DNA of 64,000 nt from Methanomassiliicoccaceae archaeon DOK (GCA_009911715.1 CP047880.1:1178001-1242000), one strand, 5' to 3'. Positions 20,101-27,553 are shown, numbered from the stretch's first letter. Made by a program: numbers and translations. Notes: generated from the sequence alone by a model not told the origin.

Positions 20101-20620
20101 GGGCTCGGCAACCCATGACAACCTGAACGAATCGCAGCAGCAGTCCGTGCCAGAGAACTCAACAATCGTCGAGCTCTCAGCCACTGTGGGAACAAGTCCC
20201 GTCCACGATCTGAACGGAACCGTGGAGGTCACCATGACCTACACACTCCCGTCCGGGATCGATGCGGACGATGTGATCGTGTTCTACGTCGACGACGACG
20301 GTGCGCTCCATCAGATGAGAACAGTGTACGCCGAAGGAATCCTGACGTTCTACACCACCCACTTCTCCTACTACTTCGTGGGAGACAGGTCCATGATTCC
20401 CTCTGTGGATCCGGAGCCCTCTCCCGGAGAGGACGACCAGCCCGTGGTCGTCCCGCCGGTGGATGACGATGACGACTACGTCCCGCTTCCGCCGATCGTC
20501 GACACCGACGGATCCGGATCATCCGGCGGAGACGACACCGTAAAGATCGTCGCCTGCGCCGCCGCGGCTGTGGTGGCAGCGCTGATGGCAGCGTTCCTCA
20601 TCATCAGCAGAAGGGATTGA
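17144..20620 (+). CDS. Adhesin-like surface protein, type B, Thr-rich stalk
   Basis: 1,158 residues from the ATG at 17144, chosen because GGAGG lies four bases upstream and a clear signal peptide follows (AIALLVVLLTATAGVAMMA, cleavage near SSDAAPA). An in-frame ATG at 17087 would add 19 residues and spoil the signal. Residues about 30-680 are beta-helix-like. A Listeria-Bacteroides-like strand motif (EGCEYDFGEWDKTAPV) comes next, then a Ser/Thr stalk (TTTTTTNPDGSTTTVETDSD), a globular region with YYFVGDRSMIP, and the DDDDYVPLPP plus transmembrane anchor. The C-terminal ~450 residues are closely related to the next gene. Expected to be anchored in the membrane with a likely glycosylated Thr stalk (inference). 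Confidence 0.87.
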   Translation: MNSITKAIALLVVLLTATAGVAMMADSSDAAPADIQEPVPASNPEAGTAIAKVDGTPYTDFEVAVDAAISSNKTLTLLNDYQITNLNLDAESVTIDLNTKILSFERIKLINASSLTFENGTLNGLYIGAANEASIAVNTGCSVTLNDVNYYTKATGLFPSGDAASVTVKNGSVVHAVGFCIGTNAGSSSNYYVDIKISDSGIYADSDSSAAGTAVFYNVPGSLTITDSTVQGYFHGVIVRGGTAVISGSTITNTMNLSGWETYYDSEPWGTGNSIKLGALVLGNRDNASYNYPTDVTLIDTDVISDGTYGANYSAVYMWANPDPENGVNLVYDSACTFSNLNSTTNDLFFYGNNGANITAGLAVAQAGDRIYNSLQAAIDDDNEEITLVGDTKENVVVDGQTVTLDLNGKTVTNVDDHTITVKSGELTVKGKGTVQNLTHQKAALAAYPGTKVTLNGGTFDRTNETGTGPDTSGNNSWYTIKNHGDMTIDGATVRNGGGFSSCINNGWYSGSAQGTPGNNDLAVYAGTNAKLTIVSGKIDGGLNAVKNDDYGELLVQGGELTNSVQATILNWNIATIEKGTFSATSDAKAVILNGKIDGTMDKGQLTISDGTFSGPVGIQMMSGGVGIGDVTITGGTFNISSDNIIDPLTGTETNVQVSGGSFSDDSVLAYLVEGKGLVENGTMFDVVDVHTVTYTFNDTTYIEKVISGQTATQNTIPALPTLPEGCEYDFGEWDKTAPVTEDVSVSVKAEITSLTVAIGTSTVDGVTTLTATVDSTASGTPAYTWSSGEATESITPSVGGTYDVTVTLTVTSGDVTVTGKANASVTYTPSESGSTTTTTTNPDGSTTTVETDSDGSVTETTTKTETTETGNEITTVTTTGSDPSGSQTTSSTEVTIEAASGTSGSVSLPEEDVNSVIESIASAGTTTNTISVNIGENDTVTMGSAAISAIAESNAVLEISNENATVVADGDVIETLSTGDVSITVGSATHDNLNESQQQSVPENSTIVELSATVGTSPVHDLNGTVEVTMTYTLPSGIDADDVIVFYVDDDGALHQMRTVYAEGILTFYTTHFSYYFVGDRSMIPSVDPEPSPGEDDQPVVVPPVDDDDDYVPLPPIVDTDGSGSSGGDDTVKIVACAAAAVVAALMAAFLIISRRD

Positions 20621-20675
20621 ACGGAAACCTGAATAACCTCTTACCCCCGGCACAGGGGTTCGTACTGTGCCATTC
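20621..20675 (+). terminator. Type B 3' element, copy 3 (compensatory pair)
   Basis: Stem GGCACAG (20649-20655) with CTGTGCC (20665-20671), loop GGGTTCGTA. Relative to the other copies one G-C pair is replaced by A-T on both sides, direct evidence for a conserved helix. Confidence 0.65.
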
Positions 20676-20689
20676 CCCTCTTCTTCAAG

Positions 20690-20792
20690 ATATACTATAA
20701 ATCATTTAGAGCATATTCCACGTCCAAAGATTTTCGCGGGGGGGGGGGACCAGACCCTGGCTCAACCCTTCGCCCTCCGACAAGGAGAAGAA
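20690..20792 (+). promoter_or_regulatory. Promoter, G11 tract and RBS-sequestering leader of type B gene 4
   Basis: TATA-like ACTATAAATC near 20692-20701; eleven G at 20738-20748; hairpin CCAG/CTGG (20750-20760), differing in sequence but in the same place as the other leaders; CTCC (20775-20778) pairing with GGAG (20784-20787). ATG at 20793. Upstream it shares CATATT, CACGT and AGATTTTC blocks with the preceding gene's leader. Confidence 0.55.
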
Positions 20793-23700
20793 ATGAAAGA
20801 GAAAATACTGACCATCGCTGCGATTTTGGCTGCGGTGGCAATGATCGTTCTGTCCGTTCCGGCATCCGAAGTCGAGGCGGACGAAGCTAATCCGTTCACA
20901 GTCGTGGACGGAACGGACTATCCTACACTCGGTGACGCGTTGACCAACGTGTCCAATGCGGGCACTATACAGTTGAACACCAACGCAACCTTCATCGCCG
21001 ATGATAAGCTGAACATAAACAAGTCAGTGACCTTGGATCTCAACGGATTCACATTGACGACATCCACGACCCTTACCGTCGCCAAAGATATGACTTTAAC
21101 AATTGAAGACAGCAGTGCCGAAGGCACGGGTCTGTTCTCCACGTCGAAGCAGTACGCTATCGACGTCTACGGAACCTTGAAATTGGAGTCCGGCAACATG
21201 GAAAGCTCCGCTGATACCATCATCAGGGTATATGGAAGCGGTGCATTCGAGATGACCGGAGGAACCATAGAAGGTTCCAAGGGACAGGGAGTTTTCGTGA
21301 TGGGCTCAGCCACCATAACTGCCGGAACCATAGGTGCAACTGAAACGGCAAACTCCTCTTACGCCGCCCTCAAGCTTTCCACCAATGGCAGTGCAACTAT
21401 CGGTACGGCCGACACATCCCCATATCTGTACTCTCTGAATCCCAACGGACTTGATGTCATGATGGTCTCGGGTATCGTTGGAAAGGTCAACGGAGACTTC
21501 GGCGCTGACAGCCAGTTCAACGGCGGCAAATTCGAGAGCTCTCCTGAGAATTATCTCCCCAGTAAATACGCCGCCCAGTCGGACAGTTCCGGTTATTGGA
21601 TCGTAGTTCCATTCACCGATGACCACGCCAAAGCCTCAATCACGAAATCCGACGGAACCGTCAATCTGTACCCCACCCTCATTAGCGCCGGAAAGGCCAT
21701 GGAGAGCGGCGACACTCTGACACTGCTTGAGGATTACAAAGGAGACAGAGTGGTCACCGTCAACATCTACTACGGTACCATCGACCTCAACGGGTGTGAT
21801 GTTACCTGCACGAAGACTGGGACATCCGGTTACGGAATCAACATAGCAAAGGGAACCGGCACCTATGATTCCTCGAACACGAACACCATAGTCATCACAT
21901 CCGATACAGAATCCACCATCGAGGCAAGCTACCCCGTATCGATCAGCAGCGGGAACAGCAAAAACTCTGTCTACATAAAGGTCGAAGGCAGTGTCACACT
22001 GGAATCCACAGAAGGAAGAGACCTAATCAAGCTGGGTTCTGGCTCCTCTGCCCTGTTCACAGAGAACATCAGAGACTGCTTCGTCAACGGGGGATTCGTC
22101 GCAACCGTAAATGATGTGGAGTACGTCTACGGCACAGCCTCAGCCGCGCTCAGAAACAGCGACGACGGCTATGCTAAGATGCTGAACAACTACACGGGCA
22201 ACATCGTACTCGATTCTCCCAGAACCTACACTCTCGATCTTGACGGCTACACCGTCACATACAACACCACCATCGACCCTGACAATCTACAGGCCGCCGT
22301 CACAATCTACGGCGAGACGACACTCACAATAAAGAACGGGAAGATTGAGACCAACGTTTCTGGAATCGCTCCAGGGCTGGTACACAGCGGTGGCACCATC
22401 GAGAACAACGTGTCGCTGACTCTGGACAACGTCCAGCTGACCGCGGACAACATGTATGCAATATACAGCAACGGAACCTGCGAGAACATCCAGGTCAAGG
22501 TCATCAACGGCTCAAGTGTGGTCTGCACATCGTCCACAGGCGTTGGAATCTACTTCCCTGCAGAAGGCTCCCTGACCATCACAGATTCCACAGTCAAGGG
22601 AGGAACCGGAATCGAAGTCCGCAAGGGCTCCCTGGAGATATCCGGAGATAAGACCGTCATCGAGGCCACCGCCTCGAAATATTCCGTACACGAAACCCCT
22701 GACGGGGGAGGAAGCACAGTCCTCGGTGCTGCGGTAGCGATCTCCCCGTACAGCGGAATCGATTCGATGAGCGTCGACATCTCCGGTGGAACCTTCACCG
22801 GCGCGGTGGCGTTCGCACAGGCACATGCCGATGAGGAAACCGTCATGCCCACTTTCGACTTCTCCATCAGCGGAGGAAGTTTCACATCCACCGGGAAGGA
22901 CGTGAACAGCGATACATACCCCGCCATAGTAACCGAGAAGGGTGAGGTCACTGGAGAATTCATCTCCGGGGGCTCGTTCTCGGACGAAAGCGTCCTGGCA
23001 TACCTCGTCGAGGGGAAGGGACTCATCGAGAAAGGAACGATGTTCGATGTCACGAACATGTATACGATCACATACACGTTCAACGAAAAGGAGTACACGG
23101 AGACTGTCCCTGAAGGCTTTGCCCCCAGCACTGATGTGCTCCCCGAGCTCCCGGCAGGTTGCGTGTACGACTTCGGGACATGGGACAAAACCGCCGCCGT
23201 CACAGAAGACACCAGCGTCACCGTGACGGCCGAGATTACCGAACTGTCCGTGACGATATCCGTTTCGGTTGAGGACGGCACCACTTCACTCAGGGCGATT
23301 GTCGAGTCCTCTGCGAGCGGCGAGACGACCTATGCCTGGAGCAACGACGAAGACAAGGAAACCATCACCGTTACGGAGAGCGGAGAGTATACCGTCACAG
23401 TCACTCTCACAACCACTTCTGGAGAAATCTCGGTCTCCGGCATTGCGACTGCGAAAACGACATACACCGCTACCGAGAACGGAGGTTCCAGCACGACCAC
23501 TGAGAACTCCGACGGGTCCAAGACGGAGACCGTCGTCGAAGAGGACGGATCCATGTCAGAGACCACCGAGAAGAGCGAGACCACAACATCCGGCAATACC
23601 GTTACGACGGTCATCACCACCGGGAAGGACTCCTCCGGAAAAGAGATCGAAAGCACCGCATCCGCCACAATCGATGCGACTCGGTCTCAGACTGGAGATA

Positions 23701-24452
23701 TCGTTGATATCCCTGTAGGAGACGTCACCGTAGCGGTCGAAAGCATCAAATCTGCTAACGACAAGACCGTCTCGATAAGCATCGGTAACAACGACAAGGT
23801 AACTATCGCCCCCGAAGCGATGGAAGCCATCTCCTCATCCGAAGCGAAACTGGAGATCTCCAACGATACGGCGAAGATTGTGGCGGACAAGACCGTCGCA
23901 AACACGCTCGCCTCTGACCAGAGTGTCTCCATATCCGTGAGTTCCGCTGAACACGCCGACCTGAATGACACTCAGCAGCAGTCCGTTCCCGAGAATTCCA
24001 CGATCATCGAGCTTTCAGCCACTGTAGGATCTGACCCGATCCACGAACTGGGAGGAACGGTGGAGGTCCACATGAAATACAGCCTCCCCGAAGGGATCGA
24101 TGCGGACGATGTGATCGTGTTCTACGTCGATGATGAGGGTGTGCTGCATGATATGGTGACCAAGTTCGCTGACAACATCATCACGTTCTTCACGAACCAC
24201 TTCTCCTACTACTTCGTGGGAGACAGGTCGATGATCGTGCCAGAGGATCCAGAGCCGTCTCCGGGTGAGGATGACACCCCTGTAGTCGTTCCACCCGTTG
24301 ATGATGAAGATGACTACGTCCCACTCCCCCCGGCCATCGTCGAAGAACCGGGATCGTCGGATGATGACACCGTGAAGATCGTCGCCTGCGCCGCCGCGGC
24401 TGTGGTAGCAGCGCTGATGGCCGCGTTCCTTATCATAAGCAGAAGGGACTGA
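20793..24452 (+). CDS. Adhesin-like surface protein, type B, paralogue of preceding gene
   Basis: 1,219 residues from the ATG at 20793. The start is supported by AAGGAG just upstream and a signal peptide (KILTIAAILAAVAMIVLSV, then ASEVEA). The N-terminal ~700 residues are unrelated in detail to the preceding gene but also beta-helix-like. From the GGSFSDESVLAYLVEGKGL motif to the end the two proteins align throughout: Thr/Ser stalk, YYFVGDRSMI, DDYVPLPP and anchor. At the junction (about 22,966-23,050) the DNA is nearly identical to 19,116-19,200, much closer than the downstream parts, suggesting gene conversion at that point. Function as a surface adhesin is inferred. Confidence 0.87.
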   Translation: MKEKILTIAAILAAVAMIVLSVPASEVEADEANPFTVVDGTDYPTLGDALTNVSNAGTIQLNTNATFIADDKLNINKSVTLDLNGFTLTTSTTLTVAKDMTLTIEDSSAEGTGLFSTSKQYAIDVYGTLKLESGNMESSADTIIRVYGSGAFEMTGGTIEGSKGQGVFVMGSATITAGTIGATETANSSYAALKLSTNGSATIGTADTSPYLYSLNPNGLDVMMVSGIVGKVNGDFGADSQFNGGKFESSPENYLPSKYAAQSDSSGYWIVVPFTDDHAKASITKSDGTVNLYPTLISAGKAMESGDTLTLLEDYKGDRVVTVNIYYGTIDLNGCDVTCTKTGTSGYGINIAKGTGTYDSSNTNTIVITSDTESTIEASYPVSISSGNSKNSVYIKVEGSVTLESTEGRDLIKLGSGSSALFTENIRDCFVNGGFVATVNDVEYVYGTASAALRNSDDGYAKMLNNYTGNIVLDSPRTYTLDLDGYTVTYNTTIDPDNLQAAVTIYGETTLTIKNGKIETNVSGIAPGLVHSGGTIENNVSLTLDNVQLTADNMYAIYSNGTCENIQVKVINGSSVVCTSSTGVGIYFPAEGSLTITDSTVKGGTGIEVRKGSLEISGDKTVIEATASKYSVHETPDGGGSTVLGAAVAISPYSGIDSMSVDISGGTFTGAVAFAQAHADEETVMPTFDFSISGGSFTSTGKDVNSDTYPAIVTEKGEVTGEFISGGSFSDESVLAYLVEGKGLIEKGTMFDVTNMYTITYTFNEKEYTETVPEGFAPSTDVLPELPAGCVYDFGTWDKTAAVTEDTSVTVTAEITELSVTISVSVEDGTTSLRAIVESSASGETTYAWSNDEDKETITVTESGEYTVTVTLTTTSGEISVSGIATAKTTYTATENGGSSTTTENSDGSKTETVVEEDGSMSETTEKSETTTSGNTVTTVITTGKDSSGKEIESTASATIDATRSQTGDIVDIPVGDVTVAVESIKSANDKTVSISIGNNDKVTIAPEAMEAISSSEAKLEISNDTAKIVADKTVANTLASDQSVSISVSSAEHADLNDTQQQSVPENSTIIELSATVGSDPIHELGGTVEVHMKYSLPEGIDADDVIVFYVDDEGVLHDMVTKFADNIITFFTNHFSYYFVGDRSMIVPEDPEPSPGEDDTPVVVPPVDDEDDYVPLPPAIVEEPGSSDDDTVKIVACAAAAVVAALMAAFLIISRRD

Positions 24453-24510
24453 ACAGAAACCTGAGAAACCGCTTACCCCTGGCACGGGGGTCAAACCGTG
24501 CCTTTCTCAG
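24453..24510 (+). terminator. Type B 3' element, copy 4
   Basis: Stem GGCACGG (24481-24487) with CCGTGCC (24496-24502), loop GGGTCAAA, followed by TTTCTC. Ends the adhesin island. Confidence 0.6.
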
Positions 24511-24555
24511 CTCTCATGGAATCTGTTGTATATCCCTTGGATTAATCGCATTCCC

Positions 24556-24798
24556 ATGTCCAGGCACAGACGTCGCAGGCCGAGGTTCTCGGAATCCCGC
24601 GCAACGAGAGAATGGCTACGGATGGTGGAATACGAGGACAGGAAGATCGAGGAGAACATCCTGGCTATCCTCGACTCCACGGACGATGATTCCGTGCCGT
24701 CTTTCGAATTCGTGATCTCTGTCATCCCCAATCTTGAACTCGCATCAGAGACCATGGATATCATCGAGGAGATGGACTACTGCGGGGAATGGCCATAG
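24556..24798 (+). CDS. Small hypothetical protein, basic N-terminus
   Basis: 80 residues from the ATG at 24556. TGTATATC at about 24527-24534 sits about 25 bp upstream, consistent with a leaderless mRNA. A longer TTG start (24526) would overlap that box. The N-terminus is Arg-rich (RHRRRRPRF); the rest is acidic and helical, ending DIIEEMDYCGEWP. It converges on the RHH gene downstream. I do not recognise the family. The basic-then-acidic layout could suit a nucleic-acid-binding or antitoxin-like protein, but nothing proves this, and it may be a spurious frame. Confidence 0.45.
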   Translation: MSRHRRRRPRFSESRATREWLRMVEYEDRKIEENILAILDSTDDDSVPSFEFVISVIPNLELASETMDIIEEMDYCGEWP

Positions 24799-24820
24799 GA
24801 GGGAGACCGTCACAGCAGGA

Positions 24821-25201
24821 TCACTCAAGCTCGTCCTCACAGTACTGAGTCAGGAAACTGATCTGTCTCGTCAGCGCGATACAGACGAACTCGGAGAAAC
24901 CGTAGCCCCTGTCGGGATAGATGTCAGTGATAGCGTCGAACAGCTCCTCCGGGACCTCGACCTCTATGCGACCCTGTTCGGGACTGAAATTCTCGTAATC
25001 CTTGTACGACTCCATCCACGTCTCCAGCTCACCGTCGTACCCTTTGTACGTGTCGAGGAAGAGCGAGCGCACCGCGTGCAACACCAGGTCCTTCTCGTTC
25101 AGGAACAGACCCGTTTCCCCGGTGTAGAAGGCTACGTCCGCGGCGAGCAGACGCGGCACTGGCATCGCGATGATCTTGGTCTCCGACATCTCGCCACTCA
25201 T
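24821..25201 (-). CDS. Tandem ribbon-helix-helix (RHH) regulator
   Basis: 126 residues from the ATG at 25201; a GTTAATGCC context precedes it, and TTAAAAA around 25231-25237 is a plausible TATA box. Two RHH-like units are visible: residues about 9-50 (strand KIIAMPVPRLL, then helices to HAVRSLF) and about 78-120 (strand RIEVEVPEELF, then helices with SEFVCIALTRQI). A single chain with two RHH units could make the equivalent of one CopG-type dimer and bind one operator half-site alone. It lies tail to head with a second tandem-RHH gene. Likely a DNA-binding regulator of the adjacent recombinase or adhesin locus (inference). Confidence 0.65.
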   Translation of the reverse strand: MSGEMSETKIIAMPVPRLLAADVAFYTGETGLFLNEKDLVLHAVRSLFLDTYKGYDGELETWMESYKDYENFSPEQGRIEVEVPEELFDAITDIYPDRGYGFSEFVCIALTRQISFLTQYCEDELE

Positions 25202-25272
25202 GGCATTAACAGAATTTAACTGCAACGTGCATTTTTAAGATGATGGATGAATCCGGTAGTACGAAGTACTGC

Positions 25273-25581
25273 TCATCCGTCGTTCTCCAACCACCTGCGG
25301 TAGAAATCCAGGGCGTAGTCCACGATCTCGGCACGGTCGAAGAATCCCGTCGCCATCAGACCTTCCATCACGTACTGGTTCACGCGGACCGACTTCTTGA
25401 TCGCCTCTCCACGGGGGATCTTCGTCACACCCTTGACCCTGTCCCTCATAATGGAGTCGAAGTAGAATCCCATGGCGTAGTCCACCACGTCCGAGAACGA
25501 CCGGAACCTCCCCTCGGAGACCTTCGTCTCGCACCATTCGTAGAGGTCCGGACGGACGTAGACGGTGAACGGACTCGCCAT
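25273..25581 (-). CDS. Tandem ribbon-helix-helix (RHH) regulator
   Basis: 102 residues. The first RHH unit covers about 3-42 (FTVYVRPDLYEWC, then FSDVVDYAMGFY). The second covers about 62-100 (KKSVRVNQYVMEGL, then RAEIVDYALDFYRRW). The repeated (S/A)(D/E)(V/I)VDYA(M/L)xFY shows an internal duplication of one RHH fold. The ATG at 25581 follows an AT-rich promoter (ATTAAATA on the minus strand near 25605). The gene is divergent from the recombinase, with a nested palindrome between them (25612-25659), so autoregulation and control of the recombinase are plausible. Confidence 0.75.
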   Translation of the reverse strand: MASPFTVYVRPDLYEWCETKVSEGRFRSFSDVVDYAMGFYFDSIMRDRVKGVTKIPRGEAIKKSVRVNQYVMEGLMATGFFDRAEIVDYALDFYRRWLENDG

Positions 25582-25611
25582 GTTTTACAATCCGTGTATG
25601 GCTATTTAATT

Positions 25612-25659
25612 GTAGGTTTGGAACGTACATGTTTAGTTTAAAACATGGTCTGTACCTAC
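25612..25659. promoter_or_regulatory. Nested palindrome between RHH gene and recombinase
   Basis: Outer arms GTAGGT (25612-25617) and ACCTAC (25654-25659) enclose inner arms CATGTTT (25628-25634) and AAACATG (25641-25647). The location between divergent RHH and integrase genes makes it a candidate RHH operator or recombination site. The AT-rich surroundings also hold promoters for both genes. Confidence 0.45.
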
Positions 25660-25780
25660 GATTGTAATAATAATACATACAAAAGTAGGCTTTAAATAAT
25701 TTGGACTTCAATCTCTAGTTCGCAGACTGATGTGAACTGCATCGGAGGATGTGGAAGCATGAGATGTTTAGGAGAATGAA

Positions 25781-27325
25781 ATGTCAGACCACGAAGCAAC
25801 GGGAACATACATGAACAGCTGGGAGCACCAGACGGACATCGAGACCCTCAGGATCTTCCTCGAGAACCAGGGCTCCTCACCGGCAACCATCGACCGCTAC
25901 GTCCAGTACTCCAACCACTGCCTGAAGGTGCTCGGCGGAAGGATATCACCGAGGGATGACTGCACGATCGTGCAGGAGGAGCTTGAATCCAGGATGTCCG
26001 AGCTGAAGCCTCTGACCAGGCAGCGCTATATGAGCGCCTGGCACATGTTCGTTAGAGCAGTGGATTCCGGCCGTCCGGAACCCGGCCCGACACCGTATCA
26101 CCTGACCTCGGACTTCGACTCCGACCTCGAGCGCTACCGCGCGTGGATGGTCGGATTCGGCTACCGCGAGGAGGCGACCGTCAAGAGCGCCAGGTGCGTC
26201 CGCCACTGCTGGAAGCTCATGTTCCCGATATTCGGTGACCGTCATCCCGAGGATGTGGATGAGGACGTCATCGAGAGACTGGACTTCGAGATGGCCGGCA
26301 AGAACTACGCTCACCGCAAGTTCAACCTGTGCTCCCTCGGCAGGTTCGTGCACTTCATCACCGGCGGACCCGATCCGTACCGTCAGCTGACGGTACCCGA
26401 ACGCCAGACGGATTACTCCAAGTACATCCTGACCATCATCCGTGGGAACCCCTTCGAGGGGGAGCTGGAGAACTACGCGAGATCCCTCTACCAACGCGGG
26501 ATGCGTGACACCACCGTGTCCAACAAAGTCGACTACTGCATGGCATGCATCTCCCGCCTCTTGGGGAGCGGATGGAACGGGAGGCTGGAGAACATCATCC
26601 CCGACGACATGTACTACCTCCGGGACCTCTTCGAAGACGTGAACCAGTCCACAGCGAGGACATACATGTCCACATTCGGGAACTTCATCCACTTCCTTAC
26701 TGGCAGCAACCCTTACGAGGCAGCGAAGATCGTGTGGAACAAGGGTCAGAAGGTCAACCGTGTCTTCATCCAAACAGAGGAGTGGAGGAGACTCAAGTCC
26801 GTCGCTGAACCGGACGAGATGCTGGTTCTTGCCCTCGGCGCCGCAATGGGCCTCCGCCGTGCAGAAATCGCCAATTTGAAACTGAACGATATCTCCGAGG
26901 ACTCCATCCTGGTGCGCGGCAAGGGTCACGGCCCTAACGGCAAGGTGGACACGATGCCTATGCCGAGGATCGTCAGGGAGGCGATGGAAGCGTACATGCC
27001 GATGAGACAGAGAATAATCGACGAGTACGGCGACAACTCCCACGGCCACCTTCTGATCAGACGTTTTACCTACGCAAGCGAGCCAATCCCGCCAGACACT
27101 ATCGGGGACATGGTCTACCGCCTCGGTAAGAGGGCGGACGTGGAGGTGACCACACACAGCCTCAGGAGGCTGTTCGCGACGACAATGAACGATAACGGTG
27201 TAAAACTAGACACCATACGTCGCATGATGCGTCATCAGTCCCTGGACACCACTCTGAAGTGCTACATAAACGCCGATCCAAGACTGGTAAAAAGCGCCAC
27301 GGACTGCATCGACGAGGCCCTCTGA
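25781..27325 (+). CDS. Tyrosine recombinase/integrase with three core-binding-like repeats
   Basis: 514 residues, far longer than XerC/D-type enzymes (~300). The catalytic domain (about 325-514) has the full set: R359 (GLRRAE), K381 (RGKG), H459 and R462 (HSLRR), H485 (RHQSLDTT) and nucleophile Y495. Upstream are three similar helical units, each ending in a related motif: FVRAVDSGRPEPGP (about 88), FVHFITGGPDPY (about 190) and FIHFLTGSNPYEA (about 305). They look like triplicated SAM-like N-terminal core-binding domains. AGGAG at 25770-25774 precedes the ATG. Expected to do site-specific DNA cutting and rejoining. It may move the adjacent repeat-flanked module or rearrange the adhesin island; neither substrate is proven. 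Confidence 0.88.
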   Translation: MSDHEATGTYMNSWEHQTDIETLRIFLENQGSSPATIDRYVQYSNHCLKVLGGRISPRDDCTIVQEELESRMSELKPLTRQRYMSAWHMFVRAVDSGRPEPGPTPYHLTSDFDSDLERYRAWMVGFGYREEATVKSARCVRHCWKLMFPIFGDRHPEDVDEDVIERLDFEMAGKNYAHRKFNLCSLGRFVHFITGGPDPYRQLTVPERQTDYSKYILTIIRGNPFEGELENYARSLYQRGMRDTTVSNKVDYCMACISRLLGSGWNGRLENIIPDDMYYLRDLFEDVNQSTARTYMSTFGNFIHFLTGSNPYEAAKIVWNKGQKVNRVFIQTEEWRRLKSVAEPDEMLVLALGAAMGLRRAEIANLKLNDISEDSILVRGKGHGPNGKVDTMPMPRIVREAMEAYMPMRQRIIDEYGDNSHGHLLIRRFTYASEPIPPDTIGDMVYRLGKRADVEVTTHSLRRLFATTMNDNGVKLDTIRRMMRHQSLDTTLKCYINADPRLVKSATDCIDEAL

Positions 27326-27338
27326 GCCAATTTAAACC

Positions 27339-27370
27339 AAAACCCCGGCGCATGTCGGGGTATTTTATAT
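27339..27370 (+). terminator. Terminator after recombinase
   Basis: CCCCG ... CGGGG stem (about 27342-27359, loop GCGCATGT) followed by TATTTTAT, 16 bases after the stop codon. Confidence 0.6.
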
Positions 27371-27380
27371 TCCGTCCGTC

Positions 27381-27553
27381 AATTCACTATCAGCGAGACG
27401 ATTGGATCTCGTCGATGTTCTAGAGGCATGGGATGCGCCTCGAAGACGCGGATGCACTTCGCATCCGTGTTCTCCGTCCATTCCGTTGTTTCCATGGCCA
27501 TCGGCATGCTGAAATGGCTCGTCGATACCGACAAGTCCATTTCGGTCGTCGAA
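27381..27553. repeat. Long direct repeat, left copy (173 bp)
   Basis: Matches 29939-30111 at a constant offset of 2,558 bp. Only two differences occur after the first ~10 bases (GATGCACTTC against GATGCGCCTC). It contains short inverted repeats such as GACGA...TCGTC and CGGATGC...GCATCCG. It lies between the recombinase terminator and the AT-rich module, so the pair brackets the ATPase-nuclease genes like attachment or target-duplication-scale repeats. A 63-codon minus-strand frame is open in both copies, but I do not call it a gene. Confidence 0.85.

Noticed and set aside
8933-20748. Poly-G runs as assembly gaps or sequencing artefacts
   Set aside because: The runs occur at homologous positions in four leaders with conserved flanks; the exact lengths could still be miscalled, but their presence is not artefactual.
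25201-25780. tRNA gene as integrase attachment site
   Set aside because: No cloverleaf or GTTCRA T-arm could be found near the recombinase on either strand.
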